Shown piece by piece: positions 37,246 to 44,986 of a stretch of 64,000 nt of DNA. The notes beneath the pieces are model-generated. The model was not told the origin of the DNA and searched no databases. It was given only the letters and a program-made list of their open reading frames with translations. Both the position numbers and the translations under genes were made by a program. Origin of the DNA: an uncultured Bacteroidota bacterium (lineage in GTDB: Bacteria; Bacteroidota; Bacteroidia; Chitinophagales; Saprospiraceae); the NCBI GenBank assembly GCA_937872515.1, contig CALMSX010000026.1, positions 1 to 64,000 on the forward strand, read 5' to 3'. The first letter of the stretch is position 1. Each line of letters opens with the position of its first letter.

Positions 37246-37596
37246 CTTTTTCTCGATGGTTTGGATAGAAGCCATACACAAGGCCCTGATTTCTTCGGCC
37301 TCCTTTTTAATTGGGTAAAGGTCTCCCGCTTTTTCAGGTTTCCATCTTTCCAGGCATTTTGCCCAATAATCCAATCTACAGGCTGCTGATACTACCTGCC
37401 GGAGTCCGTCAGTAAATTCTTTTTTGTTGCCCGATCTGCAGGCCATGTTGTATTCTACATAAATGTCGCAACCCGATTGTAAAAATTGGGTGTACAACAC
37501 TGTGGGTCCTGATTGGTCAATTTCTGACAAGCCCACCCAGCGAGCAAATTCTTCTTGTAAGAGTTGTGTTTTTTCCTTGAGGATATTCATATTCAT
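37222..37596 (-). CDS. Small helical protein of unknown function
   Basis: The protein is 124 residues when started at ATG 37596 (MNMNILKEKTQLLQEEF); further in-frame Met codons to 37629 lie in sequence that does not look coding. It is almost all alpha-helical by pattern, with Cys-containing segments (FLQSGCDIYVEYNMACRSGNK; VVSAACRLDYWAKCLERW) and a charged C-terminus. The layout is compatible with a small four-helix bundle, but I do not recognise the family. No signal peptide. It lies between queA and the RNA methyltransferase gene (108 bases away), and its 3' end is inside the queA terminator hairpin. Confidence 0.65.
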   Translation of the reverse strand: MNMNILKEKTQLLQEEFARWVGLSEIDQSGPTVLYTQFLQSGCDIYVEYNMACRSGNKKEFTDGLRQVVSAACRLDYWAKCLERWKPEKAGDLYPIKKEAEEIRALCMASIQTIEKKKNPAAEQ

Positions 37597-37704
37597 AGCT
37601 AAATAATTTACAGATGATATAAAAGGCAATACCTTTTGTATCTAAACCCGAAATGGGCCAAGAGCGATGCCCGGCCAAGTGTTAATTATTTATAAAAATT
37701 GTGA

Positions 37705-38919
37705 CTAGCCCGGACTTGTTTGGCAAATCATCTTTGCCATATAAAAACCATCCATCCTTCCGGATAAAAGTTCTGATTTTTTCTCTTCCGCGAGGGTAAA
37801 CTGTGGATGGCCGGCTAAAAATTGGGCCACTTGTTTTTCGTTTTCGGATGGCAGTATACTGCAGGTGGCATATACCAAAACCCCGCCGGGTTTCACCATA
37901 GCAGCATAGCTGCTCAGAATCTCCGCTTGTTTGATTTTTATTTCTTCAATCGATTCCGGTTTGAGTTTCCACTTGGCATCGGGATTCCTGCGCAATACAC
38001 CCAGTCCGGAACAGGGCACATCTAAAAGAACAACATCGGCCGATGCTCTTAATCTTTTAATTACCTTGCCGGTGATAAGCCTGGTTTCTATATTGTGGAT
38101 GCCATTTCTGCGGGCTCTTTTTTTCAACTCTTCCAACTTCCATTCCTCAACATCCATGGCAATGATGGTACCTTTGTTTTCCATCATACAGGCAAGCTGA
38201 AGGCTTTTACCACCTGCCCCGGCACAGGCATCTACCACCCGGAGACCCGGCTTTGCCCCAGTGATTAGCGGAATCAATTGGCTGCCGGCATCCTGGATCT
38301 CAAACAAGCCTTCTTTGAATTCATCAAGGGCAAAAAGATTGGACCGCTCTGCCACCAATGCAGCATCGGGCAGGCCTTCAATTTTGATCAACTTTACCCC
38401 CTTTTTTGACAATATAGCAGCCAGGCTGGCAAAACTGGTTTTAATCGTATTGATCCTGATGGTCAGTGGAGCCGTTTCATTGAGCGCCTTTATCGTAGCT
38501 TCCCAACTATCACCCAACTCTTCTTCTCCTATTTGATCCAACCAATCAGGCAGAGATTCTCTGATCTTGCGCGTAGCCTGGGCAAGATCGTATTTTGATT
38601 TGATGTAGGCCCGGCTCAATCCTTTAAACTCAGGCCAATCAGGTAGGTCTACCCCCTTCATTCTCAAAAGTATGCCAAGTAACCTCAATAAGGTTTGTGG
38701 GTGCAGATTGTCGACCCTGGTTTCATTGATAAAATGCAGCATCCTCCACCACCTCACCATCTCATAGCAGTTTTCTGCTATGAAGGCGCGGTCTCTGGAG
38801 CCCCACTTTTTATTGCTCCTCAAAACTTGCTGGATGGCCTTATCTGCCATCTTTTTGTCGTGAAAAATGAGGTAAATGGTGTCAGTAACCGCTGAAAGTA
38901 AGGAAGGATGGAGTTTCAT
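37705..38919 (-). CDS. RsmB/NOP-family RNA (cytosine-5) methyltransferase
   Basis: This 404-residue protein has an N-terminal NusB-like helical region (residues ~1-140; KKWGSRDRAFIAENCYEMVRWW). The SAM-dependent domain shows motif I DACAGAGGKSLQLA, motif IV DVPCSGLGVLRRNPDAKW and motif VI YATCSILPSENEKQV. The Cys of the TCS motif is the catalytic nucleophile and the PC Cys releases the product, so both catalytic residues are present. It methylates cytosine-5 in rRNA, probably C967 of 16S as RsmB does, though the exact target cannot be read from sequence. The 196-base gap upstream contains the PadR promoter. Confidence 0.92.
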   Translation of the reverse strand: MKLHPSLLSAVTDTIYLIFHDKKMADKAIQQVLRSNKKWGSRDRAFIAENCYEMVRWWRMLHFINETRVDNLHPQTLLRLLGILLRMKGVDLPDWPEFKGLSRAYIKSKYDLAQATRKIRESLPDWLDQIGEEELGDSWEATIKALNETAPLTIRINTIKTSFASLAAILSKKGVKLIKIEGLPDAALVAERSNLFALDEFKEGLFEIQDAGSQLIPLITGAKPGLRVVDACAGAGGKSLQLACMMENKGTIIAMDVEEWKLEELKKRARRNGIHNIETRLITGKVIKRLRASADVVLLDVPCSGLGVLRRNPDAKWKLKPESIEEIKIKQAEILSSYAAMVKPGGVLVYATCSILPSENEKQVAQFLAGHPQFTLAEEKKSELLSGRMDGFYMAKMICQTSPG

Positions 38920-39039
38920 ATGGAGGGCAAAAATAGAACTTTAATGGCGATCATTTCTGATTTCTAGCAGATCTGCCCTTTTTTTGAAATGAAATCCAAC
39001 ATTTTAGCGTTTCATCGATCAATTTTAGTCGTTCGTATA

Positions 39040-39098
39040 GTACTTGGTGCAGTTAGGGTACTTTGTATTGCATGGTACTGTATTGTGATGTATCTTTG
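39040..39098 (+). promoter_or_regulatory. PadR-PspC promoter with three GTACT boxes
   Basis: TTG at 39068-39070, 20-base spacer, -7 box TATCTTTG at 39091-39098: a full consensus promoter. GTACT boxes start at 39040, 39058 and 39075 (spacings 18 and 17), the last two inside longer direct repeats GGTACT(TT)GTATTG (39057-39070 and 39074-39085) that cover the -33 element. Likely operator for the PadR regulator encoded next (inference). Confidence 0.65.
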
Positions 39099-39115
39099 TT
39101 TCATAATTATTTACC

Positions 39116-39454
39116 ATGAAATTGGAGAACACAAAAGCGCAGATGCGCAAAGGAATTCTGGAGCTGTGTGTTTTGGCCATCGTTTCGAAAGAAGAAGCTT
39201 ATCCTTCTGACATCATCGAAAAGCTGAAAGAACACAAACTCATAGTGGTAGAAGGCACCCTCTACCCCTTGCTCAACCGGCTGAAAGATGCCGCATTACT
39301 GGATTACAATTGGAGGGAATCCACCGCAGGCCCCCCCAGAAAGTATTACAGCATTACCTCACAAGGAACCGACTTTCTTCAGGGTCTCGTTGAAACCTGG
39401 TCAGAACTGAATGAAGCCGTTAATCAATCAACCAAACAAATCGTAAATCAATGA
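39116..39454 (+). CDS. PadR-family transcriptional regulator
   Basis: This 112-residue winged-helix protein is of the short PadR type: MRKGILELCVLAIVSKEEAYPSDIIEKLKE (helices 1-2), VVEGTLYPLLNRLKDAALLDYNW (recognition helix), GPPRKYYSITSQGTDFL (wing). Such regulators usually repress their own operon and sense a ligand or membrane stress. The stop codon overlaps the next ATG (ATGA), so it is translationally coupled to the PspC gene. This PadR-PspC pair is common in Bacteroidota. The GTACT boxes upstream are the probable operator. Confidence 0.94.
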   Translation: MKLENTKAQMRKGILELCVLAIVSKEEAYPSDIIEKLKEHKLIVVEGTLYPLLNRLKDAALLDYNWRESTAGPPRKYYSITSQGTDFLQGLVETWSELNEAVNQSTKQIVNQ

Positions 39455-40140
39455 ACAAGATCATAAACATCAATTTGGGTGGCATGCCCTTTGTCATAGA
39501 CGATGATGCCTATGATTACATGTCGCAATACCTGGGATCCATTCGAAAACATTTTTCTTTTTCTGAGAGCAGAGAAGAAATCATGTACGACATCGAAATG
39601 AGAATGGCCGAGTTGTTCCAGGAAAGGCTTAAATCGCGTCAAATCATTACCATGACAGAGCTGGAAGCCGTAATCCGTATCATGGGCAGCCCCGAAGAGT
39701 TTGGTGGCGAACCCATGGAAGATACCGCATCTGATTTCAGAGAAAGGCGTTCTTCTGAAGATTATAAATACATTAAAACCGGTAAACGACTTTTCCGCGA
39801 TCCCGATAATAAGGTGGTAGCAGGCGTTTGTTCGGGTATTTCCACCTACCTGGGCATTGAAGACCCCATCTGGGTTCGACTGGCCTTTGGTTTGGCTACT
39901 GTAGCCGGCGGTTTTGGTGTGATGTTGTACTTCTTCCTGATGATTGCAGTGCCAAAAGCCAAATCATCCAGCGATAAGCTTGCCATGAAAGGTGAGCCTA
40001 TCAACATCGACAACATTGCCAGAAAGGTAGAAGAAGAAATTGATACCTTGTCCAGAAAAATCAATGAATTTGGAGAAGACCTCTCCAAAAGAAGCAAGGA
40101 GAAAAACTGGAGCTTTGGTAAGCACAAAGACGAGGTATAG
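39451..40140 (+). CDS. PspC-domain membrane protein
   Basis: The N-terminal ~105 residues of this 229-residue protein are soluble (LGGMPFVIDDDAYDYMSQYL … MGSPEEFGGEP). A PspC domain follows (~115-170; LFRDPDNKVVAGVCSGISTYLGIEDPIWVRLAFGLATVAGGFGVMLYFF) with its hydrophobic segment, then a charged tail. PspC domains occur in phage-shock/envelope-stress proteins at the inner membrane. It overlaps padR by four bases. The longer Bacteroidota relatives often carry an extra C-terminal domain that is absent here. Confidence 0.9.
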   Translation: MNKIININLGGMPFVIDDDAYDYMSQYLGSIRKHFSFSESREEIMYDIEMRMAELFQERLKSRQIITMTELEAVIRIMGSPEEFGGEPMEDTASDFRERRSSEDYKYIKTGKRLFRDPDNKVVAGVCSGISTYLGIEDPIWVRLAFGLATVAGGFGVMLYFFLMIAVPKAKSSSDKLAMKGEPINIDNIARKVEEEIDTLSRKINEFGEDLSKRSKEKNWSFGKHKDEV

Positions 40141-40165
40141 GTTCCGACTATAATTCCATCTCAAT

Positions 40166-40209
40166 AAAAAGGAAGCCGGCTCAACAGTGAGTCCGGCTTC
40201 CTTTTTTTT
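40166..40209. terminator. Bidirectional terminator
   Basis: A long stem AAAAAGGAAGCCGG(C)TCA / TGAGTCCGGCTTCCTTTTT with one bulged base and a 4-base loop, T-runs on both strands. It separates the PspC gene from the convergent T9SS gene. Confidence 0.92.
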
Positions 40210-42115
40210 AATCTGCCTTGATAAAGGGAAGCACCGTATTTTCACCCCTGTGGCCCACTACTTTGAGGTAGTAAATATCATTGGGGAGTTGGTCTATTAT
40301 GATTTCGGGCCCTGCCATGGCCTTCAAAACACATGAGCCGCCTGTATTGTAAATTTCTAAAGTATGTGCATCTTCCCATCCTGAAAGCCTTAGGACGCTG
40401 GAAGCAGGATTGGGGTAAATCCTAAGTTCTTTTTCACTTATTTCTTTTCCGGATGTCATCACTTTTAAAACATCTTTAATTTTTACTTTTTTATGGTTCA
40501 AAACCCTTCTGTTTTGGTCCATGACAACGGAAATTAAATAGTGTTTGTCGGTAATGGACTCCAAAGCCATCTGGTCTGTAGAGAGATAGGTAGTGCTCTG
40601 TCCGGCTTGCATGCTGGTAAATACCTTTGAACCATAGGTACCATTAAACGCTTTTCTGCCTACAAAACGATAGACCATTTCACTGGCTGGAATGTATTGA
40701 GGCTTATCAACGTATCCGGGAAGAGAGCCAAAAATCCCTCCGGAAAAACTATTGGCCTGATCATAATAACTGGATGTGCCTGTTACGCTGTCTTCTACTA
40801 AAACTACGGTATGGTAAAGCGGGTTTTCATAAGCTTCTAAAAAGTCTACCCTTGTCTCACACTTCAATTGATTTTCCGATTTGTCGTAGCTTACTTCCAA
40901 ACCCATGTCAATGGCACTGTCTTCTTGCAATACAGATATCCACTCATCAATAGACGGCAGTACACTGATCTCCCTTCTATTGGCATAGAGCTGGGGTATG
41001 TAAAAAGGCCCTGCAAAGTAATAATCTGGCGAGTACATGGGGTCGTTGCCGTGCATATTGATTATGCTTACAAATTTATCATACAATTGAGTCATTTTTT
41101 CCGCCCCAACTATCGACATCGGGCTATAACCATGAAGCGTTGATGTAGTATATTCCAGTAATACCGGTTTAGTGCCTTTGTATTTGCCAACTGCTGTGAG
41201 AACAAGGCGATTGTCAGAGTAGTCAGACTCAGTATTGTTTTTACTTTCTATATCAATGGTAAATAAATTAGCACCCCGGATTAGTTCAACCTCAGCCAAA
41301 AATACATTGCTGCTGCTACCGGGCTCAAGTTTAAAATCAGGCTTGTCTAGCACATGGTCGGTCCCATTTTGACTCCAGCGTATTTCCAAACCTTCTACCG
41401 GCTGTGTTCCTTCCTGAGTGACAGTTACCCACAATGAGTCTTTTATTTGCTCGAGATTTAGTTGGCTTAACCGAAAATCGCTGATCAACAAATTGATTTT
41501 TGGTGTTGGTAAAATGTTGTTTTTTGCTTTAAAATCATCTAGATAAACTTCTCCTCCGGGATAATTATTGATGGCCAAAATATTTCTAAAAGCCGATTGA
41601 TAAATTCCTCTGTCTATGATCACATCATTAACCCTGAAATCAAAGTAATTGAGATCCTTATTAATGTGAAAACTTATTTTATGCCATTTTTCAGGTTCGA
41701 ATTCAAGGTAACCACCTTCAGAATTTACATAAGAGGTCACATAATTGTTGGACTTAAATTTAATATTTGGAAAGGCGAAGTTGGGTGAAATAGTGATAGA
41801 TGCTTTTTTTTCTCTCCAAATGTAAAATTCAAAATCCATCGTGCCGGTAACAAAATCATCGTATTGCAACAATTTTACGGCAGATGAACTTGGTGTGGCA
41901 ATTTTAATACTCTGGCTGCCACTTCTGGATCGGGTATTTGAAACAAGTACCTGGTCTGCTGTTTTCCAATTTTCGATGGATTGAATATTGGTTGATACAG
42001 GGTAGGATTCAAAATCATCACTAAAATTGAATTGACCCGCGCACATTGTGACAATGCCGAGGTTAAAAACAATTGAGATTAACAATTGACTCATTAATTT
42101 GCATATAGTTTTCAT
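40208..42115 (-). CDS. T9SS-secreted protein with degenerate Omp28-like domain
   Basis: This 635-residue protein has a signal peptide ending near CAGQ. Residues ~30-195 form a lectin-like jelly roll (DDFESYPVSTNIQSIENWKT … GEVYLDDFKAK). A CARDB-like Ig domain follows (~205-305). Next is a region resembling Omp28 (PVLLEYTTSTLHGYSPMS … INMHGNDPMYSPDYYFAGPFYIPQLYANRR), and then a T9SS type A sorting domain (LRIYPNPASSVLRL). In Omp28 proteins the corresponding start normally has a C-x-x-C-P motif, and here both Cys are missing. It is the last of three consecutive secreted-protein genes and starts 3 bases after the preceding stop, so the upper two are co-transcribed. Confidence 0.88.
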   Translation of the reverse strand: MKTICKLMSQLLISIVFNLGIVTMCAGQFNFSDDFESYPVSTNIQSIENWKTADQVLVSNTRSRSGSQSIKIATPSSSAVKLLQYDDFVTGTMDFEFYIWREKKASITISPNFAFPNIKFKSNNYVTSYVNSEGGYLEFEPEKWHKISFHINKDLNYFDFRVNDVIIDRGIYQSAFRNILAINNYPGGEVYLDDFKAKNNILPTPKINLLISDFRLSQLNLEQIKDSLWVTVTQEGTQPVEGLEIRWSQNGTDHVLDKPDFKLEPGSSSNVFLAEVELIRGANLFTIDIESKNNTESDYSDNRLVLTAVGKYKGTKPVLLEYTTSTLHGYSPMSIVGAEKMTQLYDKFVSIINMHGNDPMYSPDYYFAGPFYIPQLYANRREISVLPSIDEWISVLQEDSAIDMGLEVSYDKSENQLKCETRVDFLEAYENPLYHTVVLVEDSVTGTSSYYDQANSFSGGIFGSLPGYVDKPQYIPASEMVYRFVGRKAFNGTYGSKVFTSMQAGQSTTYLSTDQMALESITDKHYLISVVMDQNRRVLNHKKVKIKDVLKVMTSGKEISEKELRIYPNPASSVLRLSGWEDAHTLEIYNTGGSCVLKAMAGPEIIIDQLPNDIYYLKVVGHRGENTVLPFIKAD

Positions 42116-42118
42116 GGC

Positions 42119-44815
42119 TCAGAATTTTACAAATTTTAAGGGTCTTATGCTGGACTGGTCGGAATTGAGATGAAGGAAATGTAGGCCAGGCATAAGATGA
42201 TCAATCAAAATGCTATTGTTGTTGACTTCACAGGGAAAATTGTAACCATGTTGATCAAAAATTTGACAGGAGGATATTGGCTTTTCTACGGCAAATGAAA
42301 AGTGGAGAGTATGCTGGCTTGGATTAGGGTAAAGTTGAGCAATGTCCACAACCCAATGGGTATCATCAGTATGCGTAATGTTTTGAGGCAATAAACGATA
42401 TACCTGTCTCCCGGTTCCGGGTGAATTAGCCATAAAATACAGGTAATTGTTGTGCACGATGGCTTCGGTAAAGGTCAGCTGGTTGCTGCTTACACCAAGC
42501 TCCAGGAATTCTCCATTGTTTTTGATCAATTTTACATATCCTGCCCGTGTAACCAGAACAAATTCATCAAATTGCTGAAAACTCATGCCATAATCATCTC
42601 CATTATAGGGAAGACTGGCTACCTTTTCATATTGTGTGTACAGTTTTTTGAGTTTATATGAAACAAGTTGATTCCCTTCCCTGAAAATGGCAATGGTATC
42701 CTGACCTCCGTCAAAAATATATTTCCACCGAAGTACAGTTTTATCCGGAGGCAATTCAATTACTTTATTTCTGTCAACATCAAATATCCTGGTGTGTGAA
42801 TTGTTCACCTTTAATAGCCCAAATTGTTCATTGGAGGCATCATTAAAGACATCGCCGATCAGGCCTTCAAAATAAATTTCATCGACCTGCAACAGATCGT
42901 TCACAATGAAAAAATGATATCGGTAGTCTACTTCTGAAAATCCATGATACAACAAATACCTTCCTATCCTGCTGTAATTAATGGAACTCAGATTGTAAGG
43001 ACTGACAAAATTAAATTTTCCATCTTTGATTGAATACAACTCTCCGTTGGAAATGGCCAAAACATTTCCTCTATAGCTGAAAATATTGTATCCGGCAGCC
43101 TCACTCATTTCTAGATAATAAGGCACAATAACGGCCCCTTCATTCAATTCATATAACAAATTATTGGCTGTAAAAAACAGGCTATTGCCTACCTCTTTAA
43201 AGCCGGTTATACCTTGCTGAATAAATTTGAATTGATCGGTATCCGGATTGTATTCACGTATGTCATCATCCATGGCAATAAAAAATCGGTTGTTGATTTT
43301 TTTGACGAGTTTAACAATGGATGTGATAGTGGGCAACTTACAAAAAGTGTCGATTTTTTCTCCATCGGTATAGAAGATATGTTGCCTATTGTTGATTTTT
43401 TGCAAAAAATAAAGTTTGCCGTCATTGACATTGATCACATCTTCTGTGAACTGAATTATTTTGTGGGGACCCAGTTGGGATTCTTTTTCGTCTACACGGT
43501 AAAGATGATTGTCGCGCAGCACCAATTGGTTGTTTAAAGGGTAGAGCCGGGCATCCGATATACAGCCGGTTTCATTGGTAGCAAAGGGCATTTCTTCTGC
43601 CACACCATTGCTAACGCTGAAAAGTGTGGGAAGGTCTGTATTTGTAAACGTAGCACTAAAGATCAGGTCATTATTTGCAGAAACCAGTCGTAAGTCTCTC
43701 AGCGGCGACATGTCAAAGGGCATCTTGCTTTCTATGGTGGCACCAGTATTCAGATCAGCCCATAAAAATCCATTTTTAACAGGCACAACCATTTGGTTGT
43801 CGATGACCGGAAAATTTTTACCACTGTAATTTCCGTAAATATCATAAGACCGAATCTCCTGTTGACCACTTAGGTCAACTACAAATACTTTATTTTTTAT
43901 GGATCTGATAAAAATGCGCTGCTCAATTCTGGCTACCCGATCATATAACACGCCGCCATCTATCGGAATTTTAAATTCTTTGACCTTTGTCTTATTATTG
44001 GTATCAAACAATTCGATATAGGTGGTATCAGGTGCAGATTGAATTACAGTTACAACATCTGCTGCAGGCAAAACAATATTTTTTTTCTTGGGAAAAGCGG
44101 AATACAGACCAAACTCTTTGCGATCGGTTTTAGAAAGATCTATCCGGACTAGGGCCATGTCTTTGTCCAGGTACCAAAAATGGTTTTGATCATCAAAATT
44201 GCCTATGTGTTCAAGTGCGGTTGATTCTACCAGCAATTCTGTAATATCACTGGCTGTATTCTGAAAATAATAGTTGCGCAGGCCATTTGGCGCTTGGCCG
44301 GAAGAATATACAAATGGATATTGGGAAGCATGGGGGGAGTAATATCTGTAAATCTCTGTTACATTTTTGGTCTCCACATTGTAAATAAAGGGCTCCGATT
44401 TGCTGTCAAAAAACAAAGCACTTTTGGGGCCATAATTTATCCAGGAACCAAAAAGGGTGAAGGCCGAATAATAATATGCATCCGGCCCCGAATTTTTCAC
44501 AAAATCATAAGAGGTGATACCAAAGCCAGGACTAAACACCAACCTGTTGTCCAATATAAAATGATTGGTTTGTTTATAAGCCCAGCTTATATTCCGGGAC
44601 CATAGATACTTTATGTTTTCCTTACTCTGCACTTCGTACACATTGACATCGTCATCTGGGGTGATTTCTACCACATAAATCCGACCTTCATGGGTAGCCA
44701 AATACCGGAGGTTAGGCGTAGATTCAGCTTTAATATTACTTACCCTTTCTTGTGAAAAAAGGGGAAGATGCAGCATCAAAAATAAAAATAGGGTAATTGT
44801 ATTTTTCATGGACAT
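42119..44815 (-). CDS. T9SS-secreted propeller-like protein, paralogue 1
   Basis: This 898-residue protein has a signal peptide (LFLFLMLHLPLFSQE). There are two possible starts, ATG 44815 and ATG 44809; the second gives MKNTIT. The body has many short beta segments with alternating hydrophobic residues and repeated read-out phrases (NRIFV/GKLYFL/NNLLYEL types), consistent with one or two beta-propellers. No catalytic motif is seen. A C-terminal T9SS type A sorting domain is present (QLYPNPSQHTLHFSF … MPGLHFLHLNSDQ). It is clearly related to the next gene upstream (shared N-terminus VS.I…S.(N)LRYL.TH…(I/Y).VEI.PDDDV.VYE). Function is unknown. Confidence 0.88.
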   Translation of the reverse strand: MSMKNTITLFLFLMLHLPLFSQERVSNIKAESTPNLRYLATHEGRIYVVEITPDDDVNVYEVQSKENIKYLWSRNISWAYKQTNHFILDNRLVFSPGFGITSYDFVKNSGPDAYYYSAFTLFGSWINYGPKSALFFDSKSEPFIYNVETKNVTEIYRYYSPHASQYPFVYSSGQAPNGLRNYYFQNTASDITELLVESTALEHIGNFDDQNHFWYLDKDMALVRIDLSKTDRKEFGLYSAFPKKKNIVLPAADVVTVIQSAPDTTYIELFDTNNKTKVKEFKIPIDGGVLYDRVARIEQRIFIRSIKNKVFVVDLSGQQEIRSYDIYGNYSGKNFPVIDNQMVVPVKNGFLWADLNTGATIESKMPFDMSPLRDLRLVSANNDLIFSATFTNTDLPTLFSVSNGVAEEMPFATNETGCISDARLYPLNNQLVLRDNHLYRVDEKESQLGPHKIIQFTEDVINVNDGKLYFLQKINNRQHIFYTDGEKIDTFCKLPTITSIVKLVKKINNRFFIAMDDDIREYNPDTDQFKFIQQGITGFKEVGNSLFFTANNLLYELNEGAVIVPYYLEMSEAAGYNIFSYRGNVLAISNGELYSIKDGKFNFVSPYNLSSINYSRIGRYLLYHGFSEVDYRYHFFIVNDLLQVDEIYFEGLIGDVFNDASNEQFGLLKVNNSHTRIFDVDRNKVIELPPDKTVLRWKYIFDGGQDTIAIFREGNQLVSYKLKKLYTQYEKVASLPYNGDDYGMSFQQFDEFVLVTRAGYVKLIKNNGEFLELGVSSNQLTFTEAIVHNNYLYFMANSPGTGRQVYRLLPQNITHTDDTHWVVDIAQLYPNPSQHTLHFSFAVEKPISSCQIFDQHGYNFPCEVNNNSILIDHLMPGLHFLHLNSDQSSIRPLKFVKF

Positions 44816-44986
44816 TGATTTTCATGCTCTCTCTATTCGGTTCAAATAATTGGGTGAAGTAAATTTATTACAACATTTTTAAATAATTCGTAATAATGAA
44901 TAAAAAAAATATCAAAGCAATACATTTAATTCTATTCGATTGAAAATTCACAAAATCAAAGCTGGTGCAAATGGTGTGTTGGTAGC

